Below are positions 1 through 7,601 of a DNA stretch of 13,894 nt, piece after piece. Below the pieces are notes generated by a model. It did not search any database, had not been told where the DNA came from, and was given only the letters and a program-made list of their open reading frames with translations. The translations under genes were made by a program, and so were the position numbers. The DNA comes from Candidatus Humimicrobium oleiphilum. Its GTDB lineage: Bacteria > Actinomycetota > Humimicrobiia > Humimicrobiales > Humimicrobiaceae. The stretch's first letter is position 1. The number at the start of each line of letters is the position of its first letter. The stretch spans positions 255-14,148 of the forward strand of contig DBPS01000045.1 of NCBI GenBank assembly GCA_002304935.1, given 5' to 3'.

Positions 1-903
1 AAGCTCGTATGCAGTATTTCTGTCAAGCATGTTCATCTTTGCAGGGAACATCTCGATATACTTTATGGCAAAGGTTATGAACCTACTATTCTTAAAGAGC
101 TTTATCAGCCTAACAATTATGCTTACAAAGAAACAGTAACCCTGGTAGGGCCGAAACTCAATGCAATACAGAATGTAAGAATACTCGGGCCACTGAGAGA
201 TAAATCACAGGTTGAACTAGCAAAAACAGACTGCATAATACTTGGTATTGATGCACCTGTAAGGCCATCTGGAAAACTTGAAGGCACATCACCTGTAGTA
301 CTTATTGGTCCCATGGGTGCCGTTTATCTGCATGAAGGTGTTATAAGGGCAAACAGACATATACATCTTAGTGCTGAAGATGCGCACTACTACGGCATAA
401 AAGATAATGATGAAGTAGATGTAAGGGTACCCGGACCTAAAGGATTAACATTTAATAATGTCCAGGTCAGGGTAAGCAAAGATTTCAAGTCGGAGATGCA
501 TATTGATACCGATGACGGCAATGCTGCTGATGTTGTAAACGGTTCATTAGTTGAAATAGTCAATGCTGCATGCATTACGCCTATAGGACCCTCAACAATA
601 GCAGATGCAGGCAAAATACCGCCCCAGATTCCGGATAATAGTATTTCCGGGGAAATTACTGATCCGAATATGATTGCAAATATAAGTAATTCTTTTGGGA
701 GGGGCATAAGCATCGGCAATATTGATAATACCACAGCTTTCTCTGACAGCTCTTCGACTCTTGCGAAAACCACTAAAACTGTTATTACGGTTGATGATAT
801 TGAAAATTATGCCACATCAGGGATAAAACTAGGTCCTGATGTCATTCTTACTCCGCTTGCAAGAGACGAAGCTGTTGTGCGCGGCATAAGAATATTTGAA
901 TAA
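1..903 (+). CDS. pduL: PduL-type phosphate propanoyltransferase (BMC phosphotransacylase), 5' partial, with C-terminal extension
   Basis: The reading frame is open from base 1, so the true start lies before the window; the ATG at 313 is internal. About 300 residues are visible. PduL moves an acyl group from CoA to phosphate, recycling CoA inside a microcompartment. Seen: a first metal site KHVHL (visible His10 and His12), then TLVGPK, LGPLR and QVE motifs, a second half beginning ANRHIHLS (His120 and His122), and MHIDTD (His167). These match the zinc-binding histidines known for the family. The usual domain ends near visible residue 190. About 110 further residues follow: a Ser/Thr/Asn-rich linker, then a tail (about 261-300) with ITVDDI and LTPLARDEA, resembling the short N-terminal module of EutT and EutQ. 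The aldehyde dehydrogenase gene starts 35 bases downstream. Family call is firm; tail function is unknown. Confidence 0.95.
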   Translation, partial: KLVCSISVKHVHLCREHLDILYGKGYEPTILKELYQPNNYAYKETVTLVGPKLNAIQNVRILGPLRDKSQVELAKTDCIILGIDAPVRPSGKLEGTSPVVLIGPMGAVYLHEGVIRANRHIHLSAEDAHYYGIKDNDEVDVRVPGPKGLTFNNVQVRVSKDFKSEMHIDTDDGNAADVVNGSLVEIVNAACITPIGPSTIADAGKIPPQIPDNSISGEITDPNMIANISNSFGRGISIGNIDNTTAFSDSSSTLAKTTKTVITVDDIENYATSGIKLGPDVILTPLARDEAVVRGIRIFE

Positions 904-938
904 ATACTTTTTATTTTTAGACCTATCGGGAGGTATAA

Positions 939-2360
939 GTGAATATAGATGAAAAATTAATAGAGCAGATTGTAAGGAATGTTGTGAATAATGTTGTTAC
1001 TCCCAAATCTGCCGGTTCAGCCAGTCCGGCTCAGCCAGCCGGCGGTCCTTTGTTTGATACAATAGAGGAAGCTATAGCAGCTGCAAAAATCGCACAGAAA
1101 CAATGGGTGGATGGCGGAAAAGACATAAGATACGGGGTTGTAGAGCAGATTAGGAAAGTCTCACTTGCAAATGCAGAAAAATGGGCTAAAGCTGCAGTAG
1201 CAGAAACCGGAATGGGCAGAGTCGAAGATAAAATAATAAAAAACATAGTTGCTGCTGAAAGATCTCTTGGCCCTGAAGATCTTGAAATTAAAAGCTACAG
1301 CAGATGCTGCAATGATAATGGCTCCCTGACAGTTGACATGGCGCCATACGGTGTCATAGCTGCAATTACACCCATGACCAATCCGGCACCTATGGTTATA
1401 AATAATACTATTATAATGATTTCAGCTGGAAACTCTGTTGTTTATCTTCCACATCCATCAGCAATAAAAGTCACTCTGGATTCACTTGTAGTAGTCCATG
1501 ATGCTATTGTTGCAGCCGGAGGTCCCAGAAACCTTATTACTTCAACAAAAACACCTAATATAGATAATGCAAAGATTGCCATGTCCCATAAAGACGTGAG
1601 TCTTATCTGTGCTACCGGCGGTCCGGCAATAGTTGATATAGCTATGAGGAGCGGGAAAAAAGTGCTTGGTGCAGGACCGGGCAACCCACCTGCTGTTGTT
1701 GATGATACTGCTGATATAGCCAGAGCAGCAAGGGAAATAATATACGGGGCTTCTTTTGATAACAATATACTCTGTAATGAGGAAAAAATCCTTATCTGTA
1801 TGAGAGCTGTTGCCGACAAGCTTCTTGGCGAACTGGCAAAGGGTAACTGTTATGTACTTAATAATGAGGAAGCACAAAGAGTAACAAATCTTGTAGTAAA
1901 AAATGGTGAAATAGATAAAAAATTAATGGGTAAGGACTGTGCAGTAATATTGAAACAGGCAGGAATAAATGTCAGAGATGACTTAAGACTGGCTGTATTC
2001 GTTGCAAATGATGAGATGCATCCTCTTGTTCAGCATGAACAGCTGATGCCTGTACTGCCTTTGCTTGTAGTAGATTCATTTGAAGAAGCAGTAAGAATGG
2101 CATGCAGGGTCGAACATAATTTCAAACATACTGCAATGATCCATTCAAATAATATTGAAAGGATCACTTATTTTGCCCAGGAAATCAATACGACTACAGT
2201 ACAGGTAAACGGGTCATCCCAGAGAACCGGCGGTGATCTCCATAATGGCGGTACATCATGGACAATAGCAGGTGCAACAGGGGAAGGATGCACTACTCCG
2301 AGATCTTTTACAAGGCAGAGAAGGCTGTCAATATACGGTTCCATGAACTTTGTTAAATAA
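939..2360 (+). CDS. CoA-acylating aldehyde dehydrogenase (PduP/EutE family) with encapsulation peptide
   Basis: 473 residues, close to PduP and EutE. It oxidises an aldehyde to acyl-CoA with NAD+. The start is GTG, chosen because GGGAGG at 928-933 is well spaced and the protein then opens with an amphipathic helix (MNIDEKLIEQIVRNVVNNVV) typical of a BMC encapsulation peptide. A Pro/Ala/Ser linker (about 21-37) leads to the dehydrogenase domain. Seen: ITPMTNPAPMVINN in the nucleotide-binding half, where PduP and EutE usually have AETVINN; AGNSVVYLPHPSA; GAGPGNPP; SFDNNILCNEEK with catalytic Cys279; and a C-terminal TTPRSFTRQRR. It should act with PduL in the shell lumen, PduL returning CoA. 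The substrate cannot be read from sequence; acetaldehyde, propionaldehyde and lactaldehyde are all possible. PduP and EutE are not distinguished here. Confidence 0.96.
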   Translation: MNIDEKLIEQIVRNVVNNVVTPKSAGSASPAQPAGGPLFDTIEEAIAAAKIAQKQWVDGGKDIRYGVVEQIRKVSLANAEKWAKAAVAETGMGRVEDKIIKNIVAAERSLGPEDLEIKSYSRCCNDNGSLTVDMAPYGVIAAITPMTNPAPMVINNTIIMISAGNSVVYLPHPSAIKVTLDSLVVVHDAIVAAGGPRNLITSTKTPNIDNAKIAMSHKDVSLICATGGPAIVDIAMRSGKKVLGAGPGNPPAVVDDTADIARAAREIIYGASFDNNILCNEEKILICMRAVADKLLGELAKGNCYVLNNEEAQRVTNLVVKNGEIDKKLMGKDCAVILKQAGINVRDDLRLAVFVANDEMHPLVQHEQLMPVLPLLVVDSFEEAVRMACRVEHNFKHTAMIHSNNIERITYFAQEINTTTVQVNGSSQRTGGDLHNGGTSWTIAGATGEGCTTPRSFTRQRRLSIYGSMNFVK

Positions 2361-2404
2361 TTAATAATTAAATTTATTCCAGTTTTTGGAAGGAGAAATA
2401 GAAT

Positions 2405-2794
2405 ATGAATGGTGAAGCAATAGGTTTAATTGAAACAAAAGGCCTTGTCGGTGGTATTGAAGCTTCAGATGCTATGGTTAAAGCTGCAGATGTAATCCTG
2501 ATATCAAAAGCATATGTCGGAAGCGGAATTGTAACTGTGGTCTGCCAGGGAGAAGTCGCAGCTGTCAAATCTGCAGTGGATGCAGGTGCAGTTGCTGCAA
2601 AAAGAGTATCCGAAGTACTGGCTACCCATGTTATTCCGAGACCTCATCCTGAGCTTGAAAAAATACTTTCAGGCAGATGTGTCAGATCAGGGCGTGGCAC
2701 TTTTCCAAAATCAAAAAAACAAAAACCAGCAGGGGCTTCTGCCAAAGCGGAACAACAGCCAAAAGCAACAGCTGATAAAAAGACAGGAAAATAA
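2405..2794 (+). CDS. Hexameric BMC-H shell protein (PduA/EutM/CcmK family) with basic C-terminal tail
   Basis: 129 residues, with one BMC domain at about 3-88. It forms hexagonal tiles of the microcompartment facet with a central metabolite pore. Seen: AIGLIETKG at the start, DAMVKAADV (Lys26, the position of the edge lysine in PduA), the pore loop YVGSG with Ser40 as in PduA, and HVIPRPHPELEKIL at the domain end. PduA-like proteins usually end soon after this. Here a tail of about 39 residues follows (91-129) with roughly twelve Lys/Arg and two acidic residues, plus Ala, Gln and Pro, so it looks disordered and strongly positive. The tail could contact lumen proteins, nucleic acid or cell-surface components; that is inference. 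The ATG follows GGAGAAATAGA. It lies between the aldehyde dehydrogenase and BMC-T genes, in the expected operon order. Confidence 0.97.
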   Translation: MNGEAIGLIETKGLVGGIEASDAMVKAADVILISKAYVGSGIVTVVCQGEVAAVKSAVDAGAVAAKRVSEVLATHVIPRPHPELEKILSGRCVRSGRGTFPKSKKQKPAGASAKAEQQPKATADKKTGK

Positions 2795-2825
2795 ATAGTT
2801 TTTTATTTTAATTAAAGGTAATAAT

Positions 2826-3374
2826 ATGGAAAGCTCAGTCGGTGTAGTAGAATTCAGGAGTATTGCTGTCGGGATATCTTCAGTTGACGTAATAGTTAAA
2901 GCTTCAAATGTAAGTATAGTCGATGCAAAAACAATATGCCCGGGTAAGTATTATATAATATTTACCGGTGGTGCTGCAGATGTGGAGAATTCATATAAAA
3001 CTATTATGAGCAAAAACGAAGATTTTATTATAGATGGCTGTACGATCATGAATGTTTATCCGCAGCTTCTTGCAGCTCTTACCCAGACTTCAGATATCAG
3101 TGAATTAAATGCAATAGGAGTAATAGAAACGCTGACATCACCCTCCATCTTTATTGCAGCTGATTCTGCAGTAAAAGCTTCAGATGTGGATCTGGTAGAA
3201 ATACGTGTGGCAAGAGCTCTTGGCGGAAAAAATTTCTGTGTCATAAATGGTGATATCTCTTCAGTTAAAGAATCAGTTATGACCGGAATACAATATGCCA
3301 GGGGAAAAGACTTTCTTGTCGACTATCAGATAATAGCATCTCCTCATCCTGATCTTTACAGAGCAATATTGTAA
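2826..3374 (+). CDS. pduT: Tandem-domain BMC-T shell protein, PduT-like, with Fe-S pore cysteine
   Basis: 182 residues, the usual size for a trimeric shell protein with two fused BMC domains (about 2-88 and 95-180). Seen: domain 1 opens SVGVVEFRSIAVGI and carries TICPGKYYIIFTGG with Cys38. In characterised PduT proteins Cys38 from each subunit ligates a [4Fe-4S] cluster at the trimer pore. Domain 2 opens with AIGVIETL and ends ASPHPDLYRAIL. The CPGK motif and exact residue number make PduT the best match rather than the gated EutL or PduB types. Likely role: electron transfer across the shell or Fe-S passage, which would fit the Fe-S oxidase genes downstream. No PduS-type reductase is visible. 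The gene follows BMC-H by 31 bases and is presumably co-transcribed with it. Confidence 0.93.
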   Translation: MESSVGVVEFRSIAVGISSVDVIVKASNVSIVDAKTICPGKYYIIFTGGAADVENSYKTIMSKNEDFIIDGCTIMNVYPQLLAALTQTSDISELNAIGVIETLTSPSIFIAADSAVKASDVDLVEIRVARALGGKNFCVINGDISSVKESVMTGIQYARGKDFLVDYQIIASPHPDLYRAIL

Positions 3375-3432
3375 GAAAAGCCATATTTGGAAATATAAAT
3401 ATAAATATTCGATATAATTTTAAGGATGGCAA

Positions 3433-4707
3433 ATGAAGTTTAAATTAAATTACGGTTATGATGGTCTTGATATAGAAGTAAAAGACAGCAATGTTTTTGA
3501 TATTGCAGAGAGCAGGCAGACAGATACAGTAAAATCCCCGGTAGATGAATTAAAAAAAAGTTTTAGAAATCCTATCGGAACAAATCCCCTCAGTGAAAAA
3601 ATTTCAACAGCCAGAAAAATATGTATAGTTATTTCTGATTCAACAAGAGCTGTGCCTACCAGGATAATCCTTGAAGCGCTTCTTTCAGAATTGGAAAGTT
3701 ATTCAATAAAAAAGGAACAAATAACAATTCTTGTTGCAACAGGTCTCCACAGGCCTAATCTGGGAAACGAACTTGAAAATCTTGTTGGTAAAGAAATAAA
3801 AGATAATTATAAAATTATTAATCATTATGCCAGAGAAAGACAGACATGCGAGCTGATAGGCAATACCCGGAAAGGCACCCCGGTAATAATTGACAAAGCA
3901 TATCTTGAAGCAGATTTTAAAATCCTTACAGGGCTTATTGAGCCTCATTTCATGGCGGGGTTTTCCGGCGGCCGTAAAGCAGTCTGTCCGGGTATAAGTT
4001 ATATGGACATGTTCAGGTATTTTCATGGTCCGGAAATACTTGAATCTCCTTTTGCATCCAATGCAGTTCTTGAAAATAATCCATTCCATATGGAATCAAT
4101 GGAGATAGCAAAAATGGCCGGAGTTGATTTTATCGTAAATGTAACGATAAATAAAAATAAAGAAATAACAGGCATATTCAGCGGAGATCTGGAGGCAGCA
4201 TTTTATAAAGGAGCTGAATTCTGCAGGGAACATAGTAGCTATAAAATAAAAGGAGAAGCAGATATAGTTATTACCTCAGGAGGCGGCCTGCCGCTTGATG
4301 CCACACTGTACCAGGCAGTAAAAGGAATGGTTGCCGCAATGCCTGCCGTAAAAAAAGGCGGAATGATAATAATTGCTTCCGAGTGCAATGAAGAAATCGG
4401 CAGCAAAGAATTTGTAGATCTTGTAGTAAACGAAAAGGATCTCGATGCTTTTATTGAAAAAATCAAAAACCCTGATTTTTTTGAAATAGATCAGTGGGAG
4501 CTTGAAGAACTTATAAAGGCAAGGAGAAAAGCTGAGATTTATCTTTATAGTCCGTGTCTTTCTGTATGTACACATAAAATACCTGAGGGTACTTTAAAAC
4601 TGATACCATCTGTTGAAGAAGCATTGAGAACAGGTTTTGAAAAATTTGGAAGCGATGCAAAAGTTACAATCATCCCTGAAGGACCTTATACTATTCCGGT
4701 GAAATAA
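3433..4707 (+). CDS. larA: LarA-family nickel-pincer 2-hydroxyacid racemase
   Basis: 424 residues, the normal LarA length. LarA enzymes interconvert stereoisomers of 2-hydroxyacids through a covalently bound nickel pincer nucleotide. Every key residue of Lactiplantibacillus plantarum LarA has a counterpart: SDSTR (Asp69 and Arg72), ATGLHRP (His106), EPHFMAGFSGGRK (His172, and Lys182, the pincer-carrying lysine), and FHGP (His198, the nickel ligand). The spacings His172-Lys182-His198 equal the 174-184-200 of the reference enzyme. Also seen: the glycine-rich ITSGGGLPLD and TIIPEGPYT near the end. Lactate is the best guess, but the family also includes malate, phenyllactate and sugar-acid epimerases. 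The cofactor genes larB, larC and larE are not in the window. It lies between the shell genes and the 2-hydroxyacid oxidase genes, so it probably feeds the latter with the right stereoisomer. Confidence 0.95.
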   Translation: MKFKLNYGYDGLDIEVKDSNVFDIAESRQTDTVKSPVDELKKSFRNPIGTNPLSEKISTARKICIVISDSTRAVPTRIILEALLSELESYSIKKEQITILVATGLHRPNLGNELENLVGKEIKDNYKIINHYARERQTCELIGNTRKGTPVIIDKAYLEADFKILTGLIEPHFMAGFSGGRKAVCPGISYMDMFRYFHGPEILESPFASNAVLENNPFHMESMEIAKMAGVDFIVNVTINKNKEITGIFSGDLEAAFYKGAEFCREHSSYKIKGEADIVITSGGGLPLDATLYQAVKGMVAAMPAVKKGGMIIIASECNEEIGSKEFVDLVVNEKDLDAFIEKIKNPDFFEIDQWELEELIKARRKAEIYLYSPCLSVCTHKIPEGTLKLIPSVEEALRTGFEKFGSDAKVTIIPEGPYTIPVK

Positions 4708-4737
4708 TTTTTTTAATTTTTTATTCAGATTTTAATT

Positions 4738-4764
4738 CCTGCTGCCTTTCAGGTGGCAGGTTTT
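4738..4764 (+). terminator. Weak intrinsic terminator or attenuator between larA and glcD
   Basis: CCTGCTGCC (4738-4746) pairs with GGTGGCAGG (4752-4760) around a 5-base loop, giving 9 pairs including two G-T wobbles. Only four T follow before a C, so termination is probably partial. It lies in the 96-base gap between larA and glcD and could lower expression of the oxidase genes relative to the shell genes. I saw no convincing promoter after it. Confidence 0.5.
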
Positions 4765-4803
4765 CAATAAGTTTTTAAAAATAAATAAAAACAGGGAATA
4801 AAA

Positions 4804-6195
4804 ATGGCAAATAACTACATTCCTTTACTTGAAGAAATAGTCGGCCAGGAAAATATAATTACCGATTATGAAGATCTTCTGGCATACAGCTATGATTCCA
4901 CCCGACTTGAATATATGCCGGATGTTGTAGTAAAAGCAAAAAACACAGAACAGATCAGCAGGATTATGGCTCTTGCAAATGAATACGAGGTTCCTGTTAC
5001 TCCCAGGGGTGCAGCAACAGGTTTAAGCGGGGGATGCCTGGCAGTTAATGGCGGCATAATGCTTGTAATGGTTGAAATGAACAGAATATTAAATATTAAT
5101 CCTGTCGATCTGCTTATAGAAGTCGAGGCCGGAGTTGTTACTGAGAATGTAAGCAAAGCAGTAGAAAATCTGAATCTGTTTTATCCTCCGGATCCTGGCA
5201 GTCTTAAAAGTTCAACCATAGGAGGCAATATTGCTGAAAATGCAGGCGGGCTTAAAGGGCTGAAATATGGTGTTACCAAAGATTATGTAAACTCGCTTGA
5301 AGTCGTTCTTCCAACCGGAAAAATAGTAACCATGGGCACCAACACTGTCAAAGCGGTTACAGGCTATAATATTGTAGATTTAATGAGCGGTTCCGAAGGA
5401 ACCCTTGGCATAGTCACCAAAGCGATGCTGGGCCTTCTTCCTATTCCGCCTGACAGGGCAAGCATTCTTGCATTTTTTGAGAATATGACTGATGCAGCAA
5501 CAACTGTAAGGGATATTGTGGCTCAGGGAGTAATAACTGCAACACTTGAAATAGTCGATAATGTGACAATAAACGCAATTGAAGATTTTCTTAAGATAGG
5601 CCTTGACAGAAGTGTGGGCGCAATGCTTCTGATAGAAGTAGACGGGCAGAAAGGTGCAGTTGAAATTGAAAAAGATATAGTAATGAATGTGTGCAAAAAA
5701 AATAATGCGATTTCAGTAAGAATGGCAACATCTGCCAGGGAAAGGGATGAGCTATGGTCTGCAAGAAGAGCTGCACTTTCTTCTTTGTCAAGAATAAAGC
5801 CTTCAACAATACTTGAGGATGCCACAGTTCCAAGAAGCAGGATCGTTGAGCTTGTAGAATCAGTAAATAAGATCGCAGCAAAATATAATATGGATATTGG
5901 CACTTTCGGGCATGCGGGAGATGGCAATCTTCACCCTACAATCCTGACAGATCTGCGGATTCCCGAAGAAGCAGCAAAAACAGAAAAAGTGATAGAAGAA
6001 ATATTTGAAGAGACAATAAGGCTTGGAGGAACGTTGTCAGGTGAACATGGAATAGGGATAACAAAAGCAAGGTATCTGAAACTTGAGATAAGCAAAGACA
6101 TATATGATCTGATGGCAGGCATAAAGAAAGCCTTTGACCCGAAAAATATTTTGAATCCCGGAAAAATGCAATGTATTTATGATGTGACAGGCTGA
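4804..6195 (+). CDS. glcD: FAD-linked 2-hydroxyacid oxidase/dehydrogenase (GlcD family)
   Basis: 463 residues. A soluble flavoprotein that oxidises a D-2-hydroxyacid such as D-lactate or glycolate to the 2-oxoacid. The N-terminal FAD-binding PCMH-type domain (about 37-215) shows TPRGAATGLSGG, YPPDPGS, STIGGNIAENAGG, GYNIVDLMSGSEGTLG. The C-terminal GlcD/D-LDH domain shows GHAGDGNLHP (His370) and LSGEHGIG (His415), and ends FDPKNILNPGKM. This is the full standard layout. The ATG follows AGGGA at 4793-4797. It is paired with a GlcF-like Fe-S subunit 60 bases downstream and follows larA, which suggests that LarA-made D-hydroxyacid is the substrate. Glycolate versus lactate versus another 2-hydroxyacid cannot be told from sequence. 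No electron-transfer flavoprotein genes are present, unlike the LctBCD lactate dehydrogenase. Confidence 0.94.
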   Translation: MANNYIPLLEEIVGQENIITDYEDLLAYSYDSTRLEYMPDVVVKAKNTEQISRIMALANEYEVPVTPRGAATGLSGGCLAVNGGIMLVMVEMNRILNINPVDLLIEVEAGVVTENVSKAVENLNLFYPPDPGSLKSSTIGGNIAENAGGLKGLKYGVTKDYVNSLEVVLPTGKIVTMGTNTVKAVTGYNIVDLMSGSEGTLGIVTKAMLGLLPIPPDRASILAFFENMTDAATTVRDIVAQGVITATLEIVDNVTINAIEDFLKIGLDRSVGAMLLIEVDGQKGAVEIEKDIVMNVCKKNNAISVRMATSARERDELWSARRAALSSLSRIKPSTILEDATVPRSRIVELVESVNKIAAKYNMDIGTFGHAGDGNLHPTILTDLRIPEEAAKTEKVIEEIFEETIRLGGTLSGEHGIGITKARYLKLEISKDIYDLMAGIKKAFDPKNILNPGKMQCIYDVTG

Positions 6196-6255
6196 TTTGG
6201 AAAACATAAAAAGGTCTTTACTTAAATAATTAATAATATTGTAAAGGATTTTAAG

Positions 6256-7482
6256 TTGGAGAATAAAACAGAAGTCATGAATGAAGATAAGAATAAAGAA
6301 TTAAAAAATAACATATCCTTAAAAGCTGACAATCTTTTTGCCTGCAGCAGGTGCGGGACCTGTCTGGCATATTGCCCGATTTACAAGCAGACATTAAATG
6401 AAAGTTTTTCACCAAGAGGGAAAATGCAGCTGCTTGAAGCGGTCAGTTCAGGGAAAATACAATATTCCGAAAAAGTATCCGAAAAAATATTTACCTGTAC
6501 ATCCTGCAATATCTGCCAGGGAGAATGTCCGAGCGGGGTGAAAATAGAAGATATTGCCAGAACTGCCAAAGAAGAGCTTGTAGAAATAAAAAAATATCCT
6601 GAAGTTCTCGATATGCTGAAAGACAGAATTAAAAAAGCATATAATGTGACTTTTGACAGTAATGCCGGCAGACTTGACTGGATAAAACAGATAACTGAGG
6701 ATAACCCTGAAAAATTTTTAAAGCCTCAGGCAGAAGTTGTTTACTTCGTTGGTTGTGTATCATCTTTTTCACCAAGGTCTTTTTCCATACCCAGAGCCAT
6801 AGTTCAGGACTTTGAAGCAGCCGGAGTAGATTTTGCACTGTTGGGGGAAGATGAATGGTGCTGCGGATTTCCTCTGGAAAACTCAGGGATAAAAGGGATT
6901 GCTTCTGATTTTGCAATCCATAACATAAATGCAGTAAAGTCAAAAAAAGCTAAAATACTTGTTACCTCATGCCCGTCATGCTACCATACATGGGCTCATA
7001 ATTATACTGCAATTTTTGGAAAAGAAATCGATTTTGAGATTTTGCATATCTCTCAGTATCTTCTCAGGCTGATTAAATCAGGAAAACTTGAACTGAAATC
7101 GCTTGAAGGCAGGATTACTTATCATGATCCGTGTGACCTTGGCCGTAATTCAGGAATTTATGATGAACCTAGAAAAGTGATCCAGAATATACCTGGCCTG
7201 GAATTTGTTGAACTTGCATCAAACAGAAAGCTCGCAAGCTGTTGCGGGGGAGGAGGCAATCTTGAATCGCTGAATCAGGGACTTGCCTCAAAAATCGCTC
7301 TTGCCAGGGCGGATGAGATAATCGGAAGTAAAGCAGATGTTGTAATTACTTCATGCCAGCAGTGCAACAGGACCATAGACACGGCTTTAAAGAAGAAGAA
7401 AAAAGAAATGAATTCAAAAATAAAAGTAATGGATCTTCCTGAACTGGTGCTTGCAAGCATAAAAGAAACCCCTGTTTTATAA
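6256..7482 (+). CDS. glcF: GlcF-like Fe-S subunit with two CCG domains
   Basis: 408 residues, about the size of E. coli GlcF. It accepts electrons from the GlcD flavoprotein. Two [4Fe-4S] motifs lie near the N terminus: Cys30, 33, 36, 40 (CSRCGTCLAYCP) and Cys81, 84, 87, 91 (CTSCNICQGECP). Two cysteine-rich CCG domains follow, as in heterodisulfide reductase HdrD: VGC and EWCCGFP (Cys202-203) with TSCPSCYHTW, then HDPCDLGR and SCCGGGGN (Cys329-330) with TSCQQCNRT. No membrane segment is evident, so the complex should be soluble or peripheral. The start is TTG at 6256, supported by AAAGGAT at 6243-6249; ATG at 6277 is a possible alternative and costs only seven residues. CCG domains often work on disulfides or thiols, which matters because the next gene encodes a lipoyl carrier. 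Confidence 0.93.
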   Translation: MENKTEVMNEDKNKELKNNISLKADNLFACSRCGTCLAYCPIYKQTLNESFSPRGKMQLLEAVSSGKIQYSEKVSEKIFTCTSCNICQGECPSGVKIEDIARTAKEELVEIKKYPEVLDMLKDRIKKAYNVTFDSNAGRLDWIKQITEDNPEKFLKPQAEVVYFVGCVSSFSPRSFSIPRAIVQDFEAAGVDFALLGEDEWCCGFPLENSGIKGIASDFAIHNINAVKSKKAKILVTSCPSCYHTWAHNYTAIFGKEIDFEILHISQYLLRLIKSGKLELKSLEGRITYHDPCDLGRNSGIYDEPRKVIQNIPGLEFVELASNRKLASCCGGGGNLESLNQGLASKIALARADEIIGSKADVVITSCQQCNRTIDTALKKKKKEMNSKIKVMDLPELVLASIKETPVL

Positions 7483-7601
7483 TACCTGATTGTGACTGTT
7501 GCAGGATCCGGGGAAAAATTAAAAAATTCTAATTTTATTTTAATATTAATAATGGAATCAGACAGTAAAATTAAAAATCTGATTTAAAGGAGGAAACCTT
7601 A

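Noticed and set aside
390..773. Antisense open frames such as this one, and similar ones under most genes
   Set aside because: They mirror coding sequence, show no recognisable domains and lack ribosome binding sites; the + strand genes are certain.
313..903. A separate short gene starting at ATG 313
   Set aside because: The same frame is open to base 1 and the upstream translation holds the first PduL half with its HVH motif, so 313 is an internal methionine.
2580..2798. A second + strand reading frame overlapping the BMC-H tail
   Set aside because: It lies inside the BMC-H gene in another frame, has a Lys/Gln-rich composition mirroring that gene, and no family features or own ribosome binding site.
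3387..3418. Promoter-like TTGGAA and TATAAT before larA
   Set aside because: The spacer is 20 bases and the start would fall in or next to the ribosome binding site; the stretch is simply AT-rich between close operon genes.
7485..7585. AT-rich hairpins (for example AATCAGA with TCTGATT) before the H-like gene as a terminator or riboswitch
   Set aside because: Stems are short and AT-rich, no clear T run follows, and a strong ribosome binding site comes next; evidence is too weak.
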